From: JADFNO01 sp965369945
GTDB taxonomy: Bacteria; Planctomycetota; Phycisphaerae; Phycisphaerales; SM1A02
NCBI GenBank assembly: GCA_965369945.1
Contig: CBDUST010000161.1
Span: 1-9,871, forward strand
Direction of reading: 5' to 3'
DNA length: 9,871 nt
Positions 1 through 7,168 of the stretch are shown piece by piece. Position 1 is the stretch's first letter; each line of letters opens with the position of its first letter. The position numbers and the translations under genes were made by a program. Under the pieces are notes generated by a model, which had not been told where the DNA came from, ran no database searches, and saw only the letters and a program-made list of their open reading frames with translations.

Positions 1-130
1 CGTTCAGGCCCCAGGGACGATCGGCTCGACCACATCCATCGCGATCCCATCGACACGGCTCGTACGGAGTTTCGAGTACGATGAACAACCAGGTATACGA
101 ACGGGAACGTCGGGACGGAGCAGGCGAATC
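1..130. other. Leader region before the first NHL gene; upstream gene end uncertain
   Basis: This stretch precedes the first complete gene. On the plus strand, frame 1 is open from the window edge to a TGA at 82-84 and would encode a 27-residue charged tail ending EFRVR. Frame 3 is open from the edge to a TGA at 132-134 that overlaps the ATG at 131 as ATGA. Frame 2, in phase with the NHL gene, has no stop at all back to the edge. So an upstream operon gene probably ends here, but I cannot tell in which frame. Frame 1 looks most protein-like to me. I see no convincing promoter, which fits a continuing operon. A weak GGAG lies at 117-120, ten bases before the ATG. Confidence 0.3.
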
Positions 131-1402
131 ATGACCACTACGAGGCACCAGCGACGGCCGACGAGTCAATGGATCGGTAGGCAGGCCGCGTTGCTCCTGT
201 GGGCTGCGGCGGCCGCGATCCACCTCGGAGGTTGTGCCGGCCCGGCCAAGTCGTCAACCCGCCACGCGCCTGAGCTGTATTCCTTTTGGCCCCAGTTCCC
301 CGCCGAGCCGCGGGTGCAGTTCCTGGTCTCCTACCGCTACAGCGAAGACATCGAGCCGCCCAAAAGTGGGCTCGATGAATTGATCTACGGCAAGGAGCGG
401 CGGGTCCTTCCCATCAACAAGCCCTACGGGGTTCAGATGTCCGATGGGAAGATCTATATCTGCGACACGCGGAACGCCGCGGTGGTGGTGCTGGATCTGC
501 GCAGGCAGCAAACGCGCGTGATGGGCGTTACGGGCGCGGGGCGACTCACCAGCCCCACCGACATCGCCATCGCCCCGGACGGGATGAAGTACGTTACCGA
601 CCTCAAGCGCGGAGTCGTTTTCGTCTACGACGCCGATGAGCGGCACGTCGCCTCGTTCGGCTCTGAAGGCTTCAAGCCCACCGGCATCGCCGTACACGGC
701 GACGAGCTGTACGTGTGCGACTTCGCCTCACAGCAGGTGCACGTGCTTGATCGCTTCACCGGCCAGAGGCTGCGGTCAATCGGCGAGAGAGGCGATCAAG
801 ATGGACAGTTCGTCCGTCCCTTGGGTGTGGCCGTGGATAGGGTCGGCAACGTCTACGTGACGGACGTCATCCGTTGTCGCGTGCAGCGGTTCAGTCCAGG
901 CGGGCGGTTGGTCGGGGCCTTTGGAACGATCGGGGACACGCTCGGCTCCTTTGTGCGCCCCAAACACGTCGCCGTGGACGGTGACGGAATCGTCTACGTC
1001 GTCGATGCGAGCTTCCAGAACGTGCAGATGTTTGACGAGAACAACCAACTCTTGATGTTCTTCGGGGCGGCCGGCGGTCATGTGGGCAGCATGTATCTGC
1101 CCGCAGGAGTCTGCGTGCACGATGACGATCTGGATCTGTTCAGCGACTATGTCCACCCGGACTTCCAAGCTCAGCGTCTGGTGCTGGTCACCAACCAATT
1201 CGGCCGGAACAAGGTCGCGGTCTACGCGCTGGGTCGGCTTCGCGAGGGAAAGACGCCGCGGGATCTCGTGCCAAGCTTGGCGCCCATGCGGCCCGGCGTG
1301 GTGGAGGAAGGGGTGAAGAATCTCCTCGACAAACAGGGGCAGTCGCCGCAAGATGCCGGTGATACGCCACCTGTCGATACGCCCAACGAACGTGAGGAGT
1401 AG
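131..1402 (+). CDS. NHL-repeat six-bladed beta-propeller lipoprotein (first copy)
   Basis: The 423-residue protein has a hydrophobic N-terminal segment (residues 19-32) ending in a good lipobox, L32-G33-G34-C35, so it should be lipidated and anchored in the envelope. A linker at 50-95 (WPQFPAEPRVQFLVSY, then a GKE motif) resembles the same region of the second NHL protein at 4067. Six NHL-type blades follow at about 96-131, 141-177, 181-218, 228-265, 275-312 and 322-368. Each has the pattern P-x-G/D-[IV]-A-[IV], a small loop, [IV]-Y-[VI]-x-D, then a hydrophobic strand. The sixth blade carries an acidic insertion (DDDLDLFSDYVHPDF). The tail from about 370 is proline-rich and likely disordered. 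NHL propellers usually act as protein-binding scaffolds, so a docking or assembly role beside the cytochromes is inferred; no enzyme active site is visible. Frame 2 is open upstream, but the lipobox spacing supports the ATG at 131. Confidence 0.9.
   Translation: MTTTRHQRRPTSQWIGRQAALLLWAAAAAIHLGGCAGPAKSSTRHAPELYSFWPQFPAEPRVQFLVSYRYSEDIEPPKSGLDELIYGKERRVLPINKPYGVQMSDGKIYICDTRNAAVVVLDLRRQQTRVMGVTGAGRLTSPTDIAIAPDGMKYVTDLKRGVVFVYDADERHVASFGSEGFKPTGIAVHGDELYVCDFASQQVHVLDRFTGQRLRSIGERGDQDGQFVRPLGVAVDRVGNVYVTDVIRCRVQRFSPGGRLVGAFGTIGDTLGSFVRPKHVAVDGDGIVYVVDASFQNVQMFDENNQLLMFFGAAGGHVGSMYLPAGVCVHDDDLDLFSDYVHPDFQAQRLVLVTNQFGRNKVAVYALGRLREGKTPRDLVPSLAPMRPGVVEEGVKNLLDKQGQSPQDAGDTPPVDTPNEREE
1394..1399 (+). 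promoter_or_regulatory. Ribosome binding site supporting a TTG start
   Basis: GAGGAG lies five bases before the TTG at 1405, inside the last codons of the NHL gene. It is the best Shine-Dalgarno match at this junction and supports the unusual TTG start of the pentaheme cytochrome. The position also suggests translational coupling. Confidence 0.7.
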
Positions 1403-1404
1403 TC

Positions 1405-2043
1405 TTGACCAAATCCCCGGGCGACGCGCCGACTGAGCATGGACGCCCGCGCCCCCGGCGGGCGCTGCTATTGGTGCTTGTGGGGGCTGCTGCTACGTAT
1501 TGGCTCAGTTGCAGCGTTCAGAAGCACTACGAGGTCCTGAGTTTTTTCTTCGACGGCGTGCCCGATCCGAACGCACCGGTGGTGGGTTCCGGCCCGAGGG
1601 CGGCTCGAGCCCTGGGCCTGACCTACTTCGCCCATCAACCTTACGTCGAGAACGCCTGCCACGAATGTCACGAAGACCCTTCGAACGTCTTTGGCGGTCG
1701 AAGCGACTCGAGCGTCTGCCTCAAGTGTCACGCGGACGTGGTTCAGCAGCACCCCCTGATGCACGGGCCGGTGGCGGCGGTCGCGTGTTTGTATTGCCAC
1801 AAGCCGCACGAGTCGACGCTGCCCAACTTGCTGCGATCTGAAGTGCCGCGACTATGTCGCCAGTGTCACGTGCCCGGATTGCTCGGCGCGCCGCAGCGAC
1901 CGGACCACGTGCAGATGGAGCAGGCCTGTTTGGATTGTCACTACGGCCACGGAGGTCGGCAGCGATACTTCTTGCGGAACGCATCCCAGGTAGAGGAGGC
2001 CGGCGGCGAACCAAACGGGCCGGCGGTCGAGGGTGATTCGTAG
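1405..2043 (+). CDS. Membrane-anchored pentaheme c-type cytochrome (paired CXXCH domain)
   Basis: This 212-residue protein has one N-terminal hydrophobic segment (about 20-35) ending LSC36. That could be a weak lipobox or simply a signal anchor. A short conserved-looking stretch follows (residues 46-54, SFFFDGVPD). Five CXXCH heme sites begin at C85, C105, C128, C151 and C175. C128-H155 has the classic doubled layout: HGPVAA, then CLYCHKPHE, LPNLL and CRQCH. The same layout repeats in the 15-heme protein at 7737-9182. The likely role is a periplasm-facing electron carrier that passes electrons to or from the barrel encoded next. The start is TTG with a strong ribosome site. The gene begins two bases after the NHL stop and overlaps the barrel gene by 11 bases. 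The tail after residue 190 is glycine- and glutamate-rich with no hemes. The cytochrome assignment is firm; its place in a conduit is inferred. Confidence 0.9.
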   Translation: MTKSPGDAPTEHGRPRPRRALLLVLVGAAATYWLSCSVQKHYEVLSFFFDGVPDPNAPVVGSGPRAARALGLTYFAHQPYVENACHECHEDPSNVFGGRSDSSVCLKCHADVVQQHPLMHGPVAAVACLYCHKPHESTLPNLLRSEVPRLCRQCHVPGLLGAPQRPDHVQMEQACLDCHYGHGGRQRYFLRNASQVEEAGGEPNGPAVEGDS

Positions 2044-4063
2044 GCGATCCGTCTCCGTGACGCGCGGTCGCCTGGCGGCGATCGCCCTGGCCGGACTCGC
2101 GCTTGCGGCCGGCGCCGCCGCGCAGGATGAAGGACCCATTGTGATCGGAGGCGAGCAGGAACTCGAGACACTGAGGTTCGAGGATTTGCGCATCGCCATC
2201 GAAGCGTTCGCCCGGCGGCGCGTGGACGAGGTCGATCCGCTCTTTGGGCCGGGGACCAGGGATATCGAGGATCTGTTCCGCGAAACGTTGGAGCTTTCCA
2301 GCGGAGGATTCATCGGGCACCCGAACCTCATCGAACTCGATCTGATGGGCCGGTTCCGCTTGGAGCAGGAAGATCTCGACAGCGATTCCCTGAACCGACG
2401 CGAGCGGAGTCTGGAGACCATCAACGAATTCGACGTCAGCGCACTGATCCTACGGCAGTCAAAGATGCCGCTCACCCTCTTCGCTCGTCGGGACCAGGTT
2501 CTGCTCGATCGACAGTTCGGCAGCTCGATTGATAATCTGACCACCGAGTACGGCGCCAGTCTGCGATGGCGGTCGGAGGCAATTCCGAGTTTCTTCCGGT
2601 ACTTTCATCGCAAACAGGAGCAAGCCAGCCAGTTCGGAATCATCGATTTCCAAATCACACAAGACACCTTCGAATGGCAGAGTCAATCGCGTCCGGCCGA
2701 GGGCCATCTGCTGACGTGGGACTATTCTTTCGATAGTGTCGCCGAACGAGGGGAGTTGCGTCGAGCCAACTCGTTCGATCGACACGACGGGCTGCTGGTC
2801 CATACGTACGACTTCGGGTCCGACGATCAACATCAGCTCAGGTCGTCCTTCGATCTTCTTCGGGAATCGGGAGACTTTGCGCTGGATCGAATTCGCTGGG
2901 ACGAGCGGCTTCGCCTCCGCCATTCCGACACGTTCGAGACCCGCTATGATTACAACTTCGATCATCAGGAGCGACGTGATTCACGCCAGACGCTGAACCG
3001 CGGCGTGGCGAGCTTCCGCCACCAGCTCTTTGACAGTCTCGTGACGACGGGCGAGATCGGCGCCAGCCATCTCGACGTCGCTCAAGGCGGGTTTGCGAGT
3101 GATCAGATCTTCGGCAGCATCACCACCGACTACACGAAGCGCGTGCCCTTCGGAGCGGTCACCACCAGTCTCTCGCTGAACCTCGACCGACAGGAGGACT
3201 CCGAGCGCGGCGCCACGATCCAGATCACCGACGAGCCGCGCACGTTCAGTTCCTCGGGACTGATCGTCCTTAGCACGCGGAACATCGACGTCGATTCCGT
3301 CGTCATCACGGACGCTGTGGGTGTAATCGTGTTCAGTGAGGGAGCCGACTACACCGTGCGGGCCTTTGGGGAGCGCGTGGAAATTAGGCAAGTGCTCGGC
3401 GGCGACATCGCCCTGGGGCAAACCGTGCTGATCGACTATCGCCTCGGACCTGAGCCGGGGGCGACGACCACCACCACCGGGTATGGCGCTACGGTGCGTT
3501 ATGACCTTCAAGAGGGCCCATTGAAGGGCCTCGGCACGTATGTACGGTATTTTCAACAAGATCAGGACCTCACCACGAGGCAACTGGGCCTGCGGCCGGA
3601 GATCGACATCGAGGACTTGGTGTATGGTGTGGATTACAATCTCGGGAATCTCACGCTGCTTGCTGAGCAGCAGGTCCATGACAGCACGCTTTCGCCGTTT
3701 GATGCGAACCGGCTGGAAGCTCGATGGTCACAGCGGCTCGGCCGAGGCAGCTCGATGCTGTTTGCGGCGACCTACCGTGAGATCGACCACACCGATGAAG
3801 ATTTCCGCACCACGACGACGACACTGACTGGGCGCTGGAACCAGCAGCTCACACAGCGGCTGCGGGCGAGCGCCGAGCTTATTTGGCGCATGGAGGACGA
3901 CAGCGCCGGGATTGATGTACAAGGGTTCGAGCAGCGACTTGACCTGACGTGGCGATATCGCCAGACGACCTTGTTCGCGGAGGTGCGCAACGCGTTCATC
4001 GACAGCGATGCTAACGACACGCTCTTTCAGACGTTCATGGTTGGGTTTCGACGGGAGTTTTGA
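2033..4063 (+). CDS. Large outer-membrane beta-barrel protein, candidate porin of an electron conduit
   Basis: The 676-residue protein begins with a signal peptide (residues 1-30; cleavage expected after AAA30, before QDE). A short, probably periplasmic helical region spans about 31-95 (RFEDLRIAIEAFARRRV). From about residue 99 to the end it is a long run of alternating polar and hydrophobic strands with turns rich in D, R, Q and T. It ends in phenylalanine (FMVGFRREF), the typical C-terminal signature for barrel assembly. I see no cysteine. Residues about 410-470 break the barrel pattern and look like a small beta-sandwich insert. Its size is close to MtrB/PioB-type conduit barrels, but I see no clear family match. 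The start is GTG at 2033; a GTG at 2057 would leave a cleaner 22-residue signal peptide, and neither has a strong ribosome site. Lying between a pentaheme cytochrome and an NHL lipoprotein suggests a sheath or pore for electron transfer. Confidence 0.85.
   Translation: MIRRRSVSVTRGRLAAIALAGLALAAGAAAQDEGPIVIGGEQELETLRFEDLRIAIEAFARRRVDEVDPLFGPGTRDIEDLFRETLELSSGGFIGHPNLIELDLMGRFRLEQEDLDSDSLNRRERSLETINEFDVSALILRQSKMPLTLFARRDQVLLDRQFGSSIDNLTTEYGASLRWRSEAIPSFFRYFHRKQEQASQFGIIDFQITQDTFEWQSQSRPAEGHLLTWDYSFDSVAERGELRRANSFDRHDGLLVHTYDFGSDDQHQLRSSFDLLRESGDFALDRIRWDERLRLRHSDTFETRYDYNFDHQERRDSRQTLNRGVASFRHQLFDSLVTTGEIGASHLDVAQGGFASDQIFGSITTDYTKRVPFGAVTTSLSLNLDRQEDSERGATIQITDEPRTFSSSGLIVLSTRNIDVDSVVITDAVGVIVFSEGADYTVRAFGERVEIRQVLGGDIALGQTVLIDYRLGPEPGATTTTTGYGATVRYDLQEGPLKGLGTYVRYFQQDQDLTTRQLGLRPEIDIEDLVYGVDYNLGNLTLLAEQQVHDSTLSPFDANRLEARWSQRLGRGSSMLFAATYREIDHTDEDFRTTTTTLTGRWNQQLTQRLRASAELIWRMEDDSAGIDVQGFEQRLDLTWRYRQTTLFAEVRNAFIDSDANDTLFQTFMVGFRREF
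4053..4057 (+). promoter_or_regulatory. Ribosome binding site for the GTG start of the second NHL gene
   Basis: GGGAG sits nine bases before the GTG at 4067, inside the last codons of the barrel gene. It supports GTG as the start; the next candidate start downstream would cut into the signal peptide. Confidence 0.55.
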
Positions 4064-4066
4064 GCC

Positions 4067-5107
4067 GTGATTCGATGCCTACAACTCGGGACACTCGGGC
4101 TTGCGGCGCTGCTGATGATCGGCTGTGCTGAACCCAAGGGGATCCTGTTCGAACCGTCTGGGCAACCGCTGCGCTGGCCGGCGCCGCCGGAGATCGCTCG
4201 GATTCACTATGTGGGCCGGCTACTCACCAGCGACGATCTCAAACCCGCCAAGTCGTTTGGCCGAGCGCTGGGCGAGACGATCTTCGGCAAGAAGCCCAGC
4301 CGATCGATGCTCTCGCCGTACGCGGTCTGTGGCGACGAACGCGGTCGGGTCTTTGTGTGCGACTCCAACGCCCAAGTCGTTCACGTGTTCAACCTCAAGA
4401 CACGGCAGTACGAACAATGGCTGCCGGACGAAACGGCGCGCGGCTTCTCCCAGCCGGTGGGGATCGCCGTGGACATGCTCGGACGCCTGCTCGTTTCCGA
4501 TCCCGTGGCGAGGACGATCTTTGTCTTCGACGGCGACGGCACGTACCTCGGTGAGTTCGCCGGGGAACACCTTGCCCGGCCCACCGGCATCGCCGTCGAT
4601 AAATCCGCGAATCGAATCTTCGTCGCCGACACCGCTGCCCATCAGGTTGTGGTGCTGGCCGTAGACGGCGAACTGTTGCATCGCATTGGAAGCCGCGGCT
4701 CGCAGCTCGGACAATTCAACTTCCCCACCAACGTCGCGGTGGACAGCGTCGGACACCTCTACGTCAGCGATTCGCTGAACTTCCGCATACAGGTCTTTGA
4801 TCGTGATCTGAATCCGATTCGGCAGATCGGGTCCAAAGGCGACCTGCCTGGGTATTTTTCTCATCCCAAGGGTTTAGCTCTGGATAGCGACGATCATCTA
4901 TACGTGATTGATTCCCACTTCGAGTCGATACAGATCTTCGATTCGCAAGGCGCCCTGCTGCTCGCGTTCGGTGAAGAAGGGCAAGGCGCGGGGCAGTTCT
5001 GGCTTCCCACGGGAATCTGGATCGACGACGACGATCGCATCTGGGTCGCCGATTCCTACAATCGCCGGGTACAGGTCTTTGACTACCGGCCGGAGGTCCA
5101 ACCATGA
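4067..5107 (+). CDS. NHL-repeat six-bladed beta-propeller lipoprotein (second copy)
   Basis: This 346-residue protein starts with a compact lipoprotein signal (hydrophobic residues 5-18, then I18-G19-C20). A pre-propeller linker at 36-80 (RWPAPPEIARIHYVG, then SDD, then IFGKK) matches the arrangement in the NHL protein at 131. Six blades lie at about 83-119, 127-165, 169-208, 217-254, 264-301 and 311-341. They are cleaner than in the first copy, for example PTGIAVD and LYVSDSLNFRIQVFD. The protein ends with the sixth blade and lacks the proline-rich tail of its paralogue. It starts with GTG three bases after the barrel stop, and its own stop overlaps the next ATG (ATGA). NHL propellers bind protein partners, so it probably holds together or helps assemble the barrel and cytochromes at the outer membrane. 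That role is inferred from context. The propeller and lipoprotein calls are clear. Confidence 0.92.
   Translation: MIRCLQLGTLGLAALLMIGCAEPKGILFEPSGQPLRWPAPPEIARIHYVGRLLTSDDLKPAKSFGRALGETIFGKKPSRSMLSPYAVCGDERGRVFVCDSNAQVVHVFNLKTRQYEQWLPDETARGFSQPVGIAVDMLGRLLVSDPVARTIFVFDGDGTYLGEFAGEHLARPTGIAVDKSANRIFVADTAAHQVVVLAVDGELLHRIGSRGSQLGQFNFPTNVAVDSVGHLYVSDSLNFRIQVFDRDLNPIRQIGSKGDLPGYFSHPKGLALDSDDHLYVIDSHFESIQIFDSQGALLLAFGEEGQGAGQFWLPTGIWIDDDDRIWVADSYNRRVQVFDYRPEVQP
5092..5096 (+). promoter_or_regulatory. Ribosome binding site for the 12-heme cytochrome
   Basis: A full GGAGG lies seven bases before the ATG at 5104, within the end of the NHL gene. Together with the ATGA overlap it indicates coupled and probably efficient translation of the cytochrome. 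Confidence 0.7.
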
Positions 5108-6729
5108 GGACACTGCTGTCGACACTTACCGCGTTGCTCGCAACCGGCATCACTGTTATCGCGTTTGGTCAGGGTCAGAGTGTCATCGACAGCCCACACA
5201 ATCTCTCGACCTTCGGGCCCAGCATCATCCGCGCCACTACGCAGGAGCAAGTGTGCATCTTCTGCCACACCCCCCACAACGCCTCGCCGATTCGCCCGTT
5301 GTGGAATCGCTTCATGCCAATCAACGCCTACATCGTTTATTCGAGCAACTCGCTGGACGCACGGCCGGGTCAGCCAACGGGCTCGTCGAAGATGTGCCTT
5401 TCGTGTCACGATGGAACGATCGCGTTGGGGAGCATCGTCTCGCAGAATCAGATCATCCAGATGGCGCAGGGCATCACCACGCTCCCGCCCGGCTCGAGCA
5501 ACCTCGGGACCGATCTTTCCGACGATCATCCGATCTCGTTTCGATACGACTCGTCGCTGGTGTTCAAGGATCCCAAGCTCGTTGATCCGCACCAACTTCC
5601 GCCGCAGGTGCGCCTCGATCACAACCGGGAGCTGCAGTGCACGACCTGCCATGATCCCCATGACGATTCGCGCGGTTATTTCCTGGTGATGAGCAACGAG
5701 AACTCCGCGCTGTGCCGATCGTGTCATCAAATCTCGGCCACGACCGTGACCGAGCACGCCGATTGCACGAGCTGTCACAGGACGCACACTGCCCCAAGCG
5801 GGCCGTATCTGCTCACAGGCGATCGCATCACGTCAACCTGCCTGACGTGCCACGGCGGGAATCACGGACGTGCGAAGAACATTCTGCAAGATCTGAACAA
5901 GATCAGTGTGCACGACACGAACAGTCCGGTCGATCCGAGTGATCCGATTCCCAGCCACGTCACGTGCTCGGATTGTCATGACCAACACACGGTCAGGCAA
6001 GGCGTCGCCTCCGCTCCGGATATACACCCAAACTTCGGACAAATCGATGGATTGAGCGCTTCGGGTTCGCCGATCACACTCGCCAACAACGAATACGAAG
6101 TGTGTTTCAAGTGCCATGCAGATAAGAATGCGTTCACCGCCTCATGGGTGCCCCGTCGGATCACGCAGTTGAATACGCGACTGGAATTCGACCTTAGGGC
6201 GGTGTCGTTCCATCCGGTGGAGGGACCCGGTCGGAACATGGATGTCCCCAGCCTCAAGCCGCCGTGGACGACCAGCAGCATCATGCATTGCAGCGACTGT
6301 CATGGCTCGGACACGAGCCGTAAAGCGGGTGGGTCCGGACCCAACGGCGTGCATGGCTCGAACGAGCCGCCGCTGTTGCTGGCCCGCTACGAAACGGCTG
6401 ACTTCACGACCGAGAGCGCAAGCGCCTATGCACTCTGCTATCGCTGTCACTATCGTGACACGAACAACGGCGTGCTACTCGATCGCTCATTCCCGCACAG
6501 TCTGCACGTGAGGGATAATGCGACGGCTTGTTCCACATGCCATGATGCGCATGGGATTAGCTCAGCGCAGGGCACCAGACGAAACAACAGTCACTTGATC
6601 AACTTCGACACATCGATCGTGTTTCCGGAGCGGGCAACCGGTCGCTTGGAGTTTGTGGATCGCGGCTCGTTCAGCGGAAGCTGCACGCTGACCTGCCACG
6701 GTGTCGATCATTCTCCGAAGAGATACTGA
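5104..6729 (+). CDS. Exported dodecaheme c-type cytochrome
   Basis: The 541-residue protein has a signal peptide (hydrophobic residues 4-21, cleavage near AFG-QGQ). Eleven CXXCH sites begin at C51, C98, C179, C204, C221, C246, C288, C334, C396, C445 and C476, and a CX3CH site (CTLTCH) at C527 makes twelve. The N-terminal part (VCIFCHTPHNA, then PLWNR, then CLSCHDGTIALG) looks like a recurring type of extracellular multiheme cytochrome. Heme spacing is uneven, with gaps of 81 residues between the second and third sites and 62 between the eighth and ninth, unlike the regular diheme repeats of the protein at 7737. Many extra histidines (for example H57, H142, H163, H173) could serve as distal ligands. 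Being last in the operon after the barrel, it is a candidate outer-surface or periplasmic terminal carrier. There is no lipobox, so it is probably secreted or held by partners. It ends in HSPKRY with no anchor. Confidence 0.93.
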   Translation: MRTLLSTLTALLATGITVIAFGQGQSVIDSPHNLSTFGPSIIRATTQEQVCIFCHTPHNASPIRPLWNRFMPINAYIVYSSNSLDARPGQPTGSSKMCLSCHDGTIALGSIVSQNQIIQMAQGITTLPPGSSNLGTDLSDDHPISFRYDSSLVFKDPKLVDPHQLPPQVRLDHNRELQCTTCHDPHDDSRGYFLVMSNENSALCRSCHQISATTVTEHADCTSCHRTHTAPSGPYLLTGDRITSTCLTCHGGNHGRAKNILQDLNKISVHDTNSPVDPSDPIPSHVTCSDCHDQHTVRQGVASAPDIHPNFGQIDGLSASGSPITLANNEYEVCFKCHADKNAFTASWVPRRITQLNTRLEFDLRAVSFHPVEGPGRNMDVPSLKPPWTTSSIMHCSDCHGSDTSRKAGGSGPNGVHGSNEPPLLLARYETADFTTESASAYALCYRCHYRDTNNGVLLDRSFPHSLHVRDNATACSTCHDAHGISSAQGTRRNNSHLINFDTSIVFPERATGRLEFVDRGSFSGSCTLTCHGVDHSPKRY

Positions 6730-6772
6730 TCCCCAATACGCCGTGCCGCTGCTGAGCCGGATGACCGCGAGC
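6730..6772. other. Convergent intergenic gap, no terminator seen
   Basis: These 43 bases separate the stop codons of the plus-strand cytochrome operon and the minus-strand set. I looked for an inverted repeat followed by a T-run on either strand and saw none. Rho-dependent or read-through ends are possible. Confidence 0.4.
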
Positions 6773-7144
6773 CTACAGAGTCTGCGTACTCGGCGTCTGC
6801 TCGGCGCCGGTATCCAGGAACGCGGCGCCGCACTCGAGGCAATGCCACTCATCCTCCTGCTGCCGGTCCCGATAGACGTTGGCGCCGCAGCTGGGGCACG
6901 TATGGCTCTTGAGCGCCGATCTTGCCGCAGCCTGCTCTACCGTCGCGAACAGCTTGTCAATCAGCACGGCCACCCCGAGGAATGCAAATCCCATGAAGAA
7001 CACCAAGAGGGATGCGGTCGGGTGGACGAACATCAGTCCCATCGCGAGGACGAAAGCGCCGATCAGCAACCACAGTACCGTAAACTCGTAGCTCCCTTTG
7101 GCTTTGTGAACCGAACGGTAGGTCATTTCACGCAATTCTAGCAC
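6773..7144 (-). CDS. Two-helix membrane protein with C-terminal zinc ribbon
   Basis: This protein of up to 123 residues has two hydrophobic helices (about residues 23-40 and 46-62). A soluble C-terminal part carries CPSC (starting at residue 83) and CLEC (starting at residue 101), a typical zinc-ribbon pair likely to bind one zinc. The last residues are a polar threonine- and glutamine-rich tail. The longest form starts at GTG 7144; ATG 7126 would give a 117-residue form with both helices intact, and neither start has a good ribosome site. It is the last gene of the minus-strand set, downstream of cytochrome genes. The ribbon spacing CX2C-X14-CX2C argues against heme binding, since no histidine follows the cysteine pairs. 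I do not recognise the family. A membrane chaperone, metal-sensing or cytochrome-maturation role is possible but unsupported. Confidence 0.7.
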   Translation of the reverse strand: MLELREMTYRSVHKAKGSYEFTVLWLLIGAFVLAMGLMFVHPTASLLVFFMGFAFLGVAVLIDKLFATVEQAAARSALKSHTCPSCGANVYRDRQQEDEWHCLECGAAFLDTGAEQTPSTQTL

Positions 7145-7168
7145 TGGCTCACTATAAAGTCGATAACT

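Noticed and set aside
2459..3679. Minus-strand frames of 168 and 232 codons opposite the barrel gene
   Set aside because: They have no signal, motif or ribosome site, and the plus frame has a signal peptide and a barrel-type C-terminus.
4125..4664. Plus-strand frame inside the second NHL gene
   Set aside because: It is low-complexity, rich in R, S and P, as expected from a GC-rich shadow frame; the NHL frame shows clear propeller repeats.
7145..7168. Possible promoter upstream of the zinc-ribbon gene (AT-rich TTTATAGT on the minus strand)
   Set aside because: A -10-like element is imaginable but no well-spaced -35 partner was seen, and nothing distinguishes it from chance.
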